DNA of 64,000 nt from NCBI GenBank assembly GCA_964537955.1, contig CAZICY010000002.1, positions 57,907 to 121,906 of the forward strand, given 5' to 3'. Origin of the DNA: Mxb001 sp964537955. GTDB taxonomy: Bacteria; Actinomycetota; Actinomycetes; S36-B12. The notes under the pieces are model-generated. The model was not told where the DNA came from, did no database searches, and saw nothing but the letters and a program-made list of their open reading frames with translations. Below, piece after piece: positions 61,035 through 64,000 of this stretch (position 1 is its first letter; each line of letters starts with the position of its first letter). A program made the translations under genes and the position numbers.

Positions 61035-62160
61035 ACCACGACAGGCTCGCCACCGCGATGGACGCGAGCACGACCAGCGGCCACACGATCCAAAAGCCCC
61101 CGGCGAAGACCTCCAGGCCGAGCGCATTCTGAATCAGGCGCAGAAGCACGAGGTGCCACAGGAACACGCCGTACGAGATGGTCCCCAGGAAGACCATGAC
61201 CGGACTCGCGAGCAGCGCCGCCCACCATGACCGGTGCACCTGCGCGGACCCCTCGGTCGCGTCGCGGGTGTCTCCGACCCCGAGGAATCCCGGCAGGAGC
61301 AGGAACGCCGCGATCACCCCGTAGAGCACGTGCTTGATGACGAGGCTGTTGGGCTCGGCGGGATCGAAGGTGAGTGGCCCCGCAATGGGCGTCGCGGCGA
61401 TGACGGCCAGCCCGGCCGCGATGAGGAGACACCATCCCGTGGCCTGCGCGACCTGGCGCAGGGCGAGCATCCACGCCGGGGCGGACCCCATGGACAGGCG
61501 CACCTGGATGACGGCGGCGGCCATGCCGATGGCAAACCAGTCCAAAAACCCGGGGAGCCAGTAGCCGGTGATGGTCGACGTGCCGAGGCCTCCGGTCACG
61601 CGCAGCACGGTGTACGCCCAGGCGATCGCCACGGCGATCGCGAGCACGATGAGCTGGAATCGCGCACTGGCATCGGGATTTCCGCGTCCTCCGCGCCCCG
61701 CGAGCCACGCGAGGACCGGCAGCAGGATGTAGAACGCGAGCTCGGTGGCCAGGCTCCACGTCTGGGTGAGTCCCTCGAGCGTGAAACCCGGCACGTAGAT
61801 GTGCAGCAGGCCCAGATGCACCGGCCACGCCTCCCAGCGCACCGGCTGGATCTCTGGCAGAAGGAGCAGGGTGAAGGCGACCATGACCCAGTACGCCGGC
61901 AGGATCCTGGCTGCACGCCTGAGGGCGTAGCCCCCTACCGCCGGTCCGGGCCGGTCGACCATGGCCGCTCGGGCCCACGGCCGGTAGAGCAGGAATCCGG
62001 AGAGCAGGAAGAACAGCGTCACGCCGAAGTCCATGCGGCCGAGGAGGGGGCCGAGGACGGGCGTGCGGATCTCGCCGGTGTTGAAGGCCACGTGGGTCGT
62101 CAGCACCATGAAGGCCGCGATGGCTCGGTAACCGTCCAGGAGCGGGAACGGGCGGAACAC
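60928..62160 (-). CDS. Acyltransferase 3 family membrane O-acyltransferase (Rv0228-like)
   Basis: A 410-residue multi-pass enzyme of the OafA/YrhL acyltransferase 3 family. LLDGYRAIAAFMVLTTHV contains the family's N-terminal Arg and His. The LFFLLSGFLLYRPW segment and a C-terminal SYGVFLWHL block follow. It probably transfers acyl groups (acetyl, succinyl or fatty) onto envelope glycans. The GTG at 62160 was preferred because AGGAGGGAGG precedes it; an in-frame GTG at 62193 would add 11 residues. Resembles Rv0228 in length and neighbourhood. Confidence 0.85.
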   Translation of the reverse strand: MFRPFPLLDGYRAIAAFMVLTTHVAFNTGEIRTPVLGPLLGRMDFGVTLFFLLSGFLLYRPWARAAMVDRPGPAVGGYALRRAARILPAYWVMVAFTLLLLPEIQPVRWEAWPVHLGLLHIYVPGFTLEGLTQTWSLATELAFYILLPVLAWLAGRGGRGNPDASARFQLIVLAIAVAIAWAYTVLRVTGGLGTSTITGYWLPGFLDWFAIGMAAAVIQVRLSMGSAPAWMLALRQVAQATGWCLLIAAGLAVIAATPIAGPLTFDPAEPNSLVIKHVLYGVIAAFLLLPGFLGVGDTRDATEGSAQVHRSWWAALLASPVMVFLGTISYGVFLWHLVLLRLIQNALGLEVFAGGFWIVWPLVVLASIAVASLSWFMLEKPILAWAHRRTPGESAAALQQPPATRSPAAP

Positions 62161-62225
62161 GGCCCTCCCTCCTCTCTCCGAAGACCCGGCCACGCAATCT
62201 CCGCGCCGGAGACCCCAGTATCCGC

Positions 62226-62231
62226 TAACGT
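62226..62231 (+). promoter_or_regulatory. Putative -10 element (TAACGT) for the DUF3068 gene
   Basis: TAnnnT hexamer 52 bases before the ATG in the divergent gap between the acyltransferase and DUF3068 genes. Confidence 0.35.
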
Positions 62232-62283
62232 TCCCCCAACGCGCCCTGTCCCGTGGGCAGCGGCATGGCGACCGGAGGGTGGC

Positions 62284-63276
62284 ATGAGGCGAGGCATCGG
62301 CATCGTCCTGGTGGGGCTAGGGGTTTTCCTCCTCGTGCTGGGAGCGCTCCTGCGCTTCAGCGTGGTGCCCGCCGTGGCCAAGGCACCGCTGTCCCCCGGA
62401 GAGGACTCCGGCGGCGTCACCCAGACGGACCAGACGGGCGTGGCGGCCAAGCTCTTCGATCCGGCAACGCTCACGGAGCGGACCGACGTCCCCCTCACCG
62501 TGACGCGCTTCACCCGGGGCGACGTGCCAGCCAGCCAGACCGACGAGGCGAAGGCCGGCGACCTCGCGATCTACGACACCTTCCAGCGCGTCGAGGACAA
62601 CGCAGGGGTCGTGGTGCTCGCCAACACCGCGCGCTTCGCCTTCAATCGCGTGACCTCCGAGCTGTCGAACTGCTGCGGGGCCAACATCGACGGCGAGAAC
62701 GTAGACATGAGCGGGCTCAATCCGCTGAAGTTCCCCATGTTCACGAAGGCCCAGAACTACCCGTACTTCGACACCTCTCTCAACGAGAGCGTCGATGCGG
62801 TGTACCAGGGCGAGGAGACCCTTGAGGGCCTGCCCGTCTACAAGTTCGTCGTGACGGTGGAGCCCACCCAGACCGGCACGATCGAGGTGCCCGGCGACCT
62901 CGTGGGTTCCCCGCTCCCCAACTTCGTCGCCCCCCGCTACTACAGCAACATCCTCACCCTGTGGGTGGAGCCCAATACGGGGGCGATCGTCAAGGGCGAG
63001 AGCGACCAGCTGCAGACGCTGCGTGGGCCGGACAACCAGGACAAGATCACCATCATCGACGCCGTCATCGGGACGACCCCCGAGGAGGCGACCGAGGGCA
63101 TCGAGTACGCGAAGTCTCAGGCAGCCCTGTTGGCGCTGCTCAACAACACGGTGCCCCTCGTGGCCGTGGTCCTCGGCCTGCTCCTGATCGTGATCGGGAT
63201 CATCCTCGTCGCGGGCGGCAAGAAGCGCTCGGGCGCCCATGCTGGGGGCTCCGCCGGGGGCTCGGCCTCCGCCTAG
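62284..63276 (+). CDS. DUF3068 membrane protein (Rv0227c/PgfA family)
   Basis: A 330-residue protein with an N-terminal helix (about residues 5-30), a large extracytoplasmic domain and a C-terminal helix (about 290-315) with a short Lys/Gly tail. The DUF3068 pattern is seen in TFQRVEDNAGVVVL and FPMFTKAQNYPYFDTSL. Corynebacteriales relatives (Rv0227c, MSMEG_0317) have been reported to affect lipomannan/lipoarabinomannan maturation and polar growth; that is recalled, not checked. GGAGGG precedes the ATG. Its position beside AftD and the acyltransferase fits a glycan role. Confidence 0.85.
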   Translation: MRRGIGIVLVGLGVFLLVLGALLRFSVVPAVAKAPLSPGEDSGGVTQTDQTGVAAKLFDPATLTERTDVPLTVTRFTRGDVPASQTDEAKAGDLAIYDTFQRVEDNAGVVVLANTARFAFNRVTSELSNCCGANIDGENVDMSGLNPLKFPMFTKAQNYPYFDTSLNESVDAVYQGEETLEGLPVYKFVVTVEPTQTGTIEVPGDLVGSPLPNFVAPRYYSNILTLWVEPNTGAIVKGESDQLQTLRGPDNQDKITIIDAVIGTTPEEATEGIEYAKSQAALLALLNNTVPLVAVVLGLLLIVIGIILVAGGKKRSGAHAGGSAGGSASA

Positions 63277-63307
63277 GCCGGCGTGGGTCCCCCTCGGGGG
63301 GCTGCGC

Positions 63308-63313
63308 TATTCT
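63308..63313 (+). promoter_or_regulatory. Putative -10 element (TATTCT) for rpsA
   Basis: Best -10 candidate in the 177-base gap, giving an rpsA leader of about 130 bases. Just upstream, CCCCC/GGGGG at about 63289-63300 could form a weak hairpin ending the DUF3068 transcript. Confidence 0.4.
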
Positions 63314-63453
63314 CCCTGGGCACGCCGAGCCCGCACGTGTCCCGGACCGAGTGGCCTCGTGACGTTCCTCGCGGCCCGCGGCTCGTCCGCGCTCCACGTC
63401 GATCACGGACTCGGTTCGTGCACAGGCCGACATCTATCCGCATCGGAGTCCGC

Positions 63454-64000
63454 GTGACCTCCCAGACCATCGCACCCCAGGTAGCCGTCAACGACATCGG
63501 CGACGCCGACGAGTTCCTCGCCGCCATTGATTCCACCATCAAGTACTTCAACGACGGCGATATCGTCGAAGGCACCATCGTCAAGGTCGATCGCGACGAG
63601 GTCCTCCTCGACATCGGCTACAAGACCGAGGGCGTGATCCCCTCCCGCGAGCTGTCCATCAAGCACGACGTCGACCCCCACGAGGTGGTGTCCGTCGGCG
63701 ATGCGGTCGAGGCCCTCGTCCTCCAGAAGGAGGACAAGGACGGCCGGCTCATCCTGTCCAAGAAGCGCGCGCAGTACGAGCGCGCCTGGGGCACGATCGA
63801 GCGCATCAAGGAGGAGGACGGCGTCGTCGAGGGCAGCGTGATCGAGGTCGTCAAGGGCGGGCTCATCCTCGACATCGGCCTGCGCGGCTTCCTGCCGGCG
63901 TCGCTGGTGGAGATGCGCCGCGTGCGCGACCTCCAGCCCTACGTCGGCAAGACCCTCGAGGCCAAGATCATCGAGCTCGACAAGAACCGCAACAACGTCG
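63454..64000 (+). CDS. rpsA: 30S ribosomal protein S1, 5' part
   Basis: First 182 codons of S1; the window ends inside the gene. After a short N-terminus (TIAPQVAVNDIG) comes a first S1/OB domain (GDIVEGTIVKVDRDEVLLDIGYKTEGVIPSREL) and the beginning of a second (VVEGSVIEVVKGGLILDIGLRGFLP). The protein helps mRNA bind the ribosome. GTG 63454 has GGAG upstream. rpsA close to polA is the usual actinobacterial arrangement, though here the glycan cluster separates them. Confidence 0.95.
   Translation, partial: MTSQTIAPQVAVNDIGDADEFLAAIDSTIKYFNDGDIVEGTIVKVDRDEVLLDIGYKTEGVIPSRELSIKHDVDPHEVVSVGDAVEALVLQKEDKDGRLILSKKRAQYERAWGTIERIKEEDGVVEGSVIEVVKGGLILDIGLRGFLPASLVEMRRVRDLQPYVGKTLEAKIIELDKNRNNV

Noticed and set aside
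59118..61127. 669-codon minus-strand frame opposite aftD and the acyltransferase end
   Set aside because: Shadow ORF with Arg/Ser/Pro-rich translation; the plus-strand AftD architecture is clear.
61234..62283. 350-codon in-frame extension upstream of the DUF3068 gene
   Set aside because: Antisense to the acyltransferase gene; ATG 62284 has its own GGAGGG and begins the membrane helix.

Overview
The window is a dense, high-GC stretch (roughly 70% G+C) of an actinobacterial (Actinomycetota) chromosome. The evidence is gene order and gene content rather than any single marker. It carries the classical runs pgsA-patA-pimA, pdxS-pdxT-yebC, ruvC-ruvA-ruvB, yajC-secD-secF-rel, hisS-aspS, rarA-DUF6167-like-alaS-ruvX-mltG-aroE, aroC-aroK-aroB-aroQ-pepP-efp-nusB, an ANTAR regulator next to tRNA-Leu, and polA near rpsA. 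PI-mannoside genes, an AftD-like arabinosyltransferase, DUF2613 and DUF3068 place it near lineages that make lipomannan or arabinan-type envelope glycans. I cannot assign a genus.

Layout. 1-847: an EF-G-like GTPase cut by the left edge. 1068-5372: phosphatidylinositol phosphate synthase, PIM acyltransferase, PimA, a small membrane protein and a DUF3048 lipoprotein. 5480-9280: PLP synthase (pdxST), yebC and a wax ester/triacylglycerol synthase. 9335-14692: Holliday-junction resolution (ruvCAB) and Sec accessory components (yajC, secD, secF). 14755-21720: bifunctional Rel, then opposite-strand DUF349 and cyclophilin genes, an MBL hydrolase and hisS. 21717-31626: aspS, an acetyltransferase, a secreted RTX-like protein, rarA, alaS, ruvX and mltG. 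31633-38477: a nearly complete late shikimate set with a prepilin peptidase, a proline peptidase, efp and nusB. 38510-43020: an accessory patch with a collagen-like exported protein, tRNA-Leu(CAA), an ANTAR response regulator, a branched-chain amino acid binding protein, and a broken AbiEi/DUF559-type gene bracketed by two 58-bp palindromic repeats. 43025-47579: livFGMH and a thioesterase on the minus strand. 47617-50262: polA. 50300-63276: a secreted hydrolase, then an envelope-glycan cluster (flippase, two large membrane proteins including AftD, DUF2613, glycosyltransferase, methyltransferase, acyltransferase, DUF3068). 63454-64000: the start of rpsA.

How the genes work together. The left cluster makes phosphatidylinositol and its first mannosylated, acylated forms. 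The right cluster carries AftD-type and other membrane glycan enzymes whose relatives act on arabinogalactan and lipoarabinomannan, so the two ends may contribute to the same envelope lipoglycan. Most intervening genes are housekeeping genes in tightly overlapping operons with ATGA or GTGA junctions. Several monocistronic starts have a TAnnnT-like -10 hexamer only 6-7 bases before the start codon, which predicts leaderless mRNAs.

The least ordinary features are the palindrome-flanked DUF559 pseudogene, the Ig-like domain fused to the LivH permease, the compact glycan cluster with AftD, the apparent CTG start of ruvX, and the short variable region of the tRNA-Leu(CAA).
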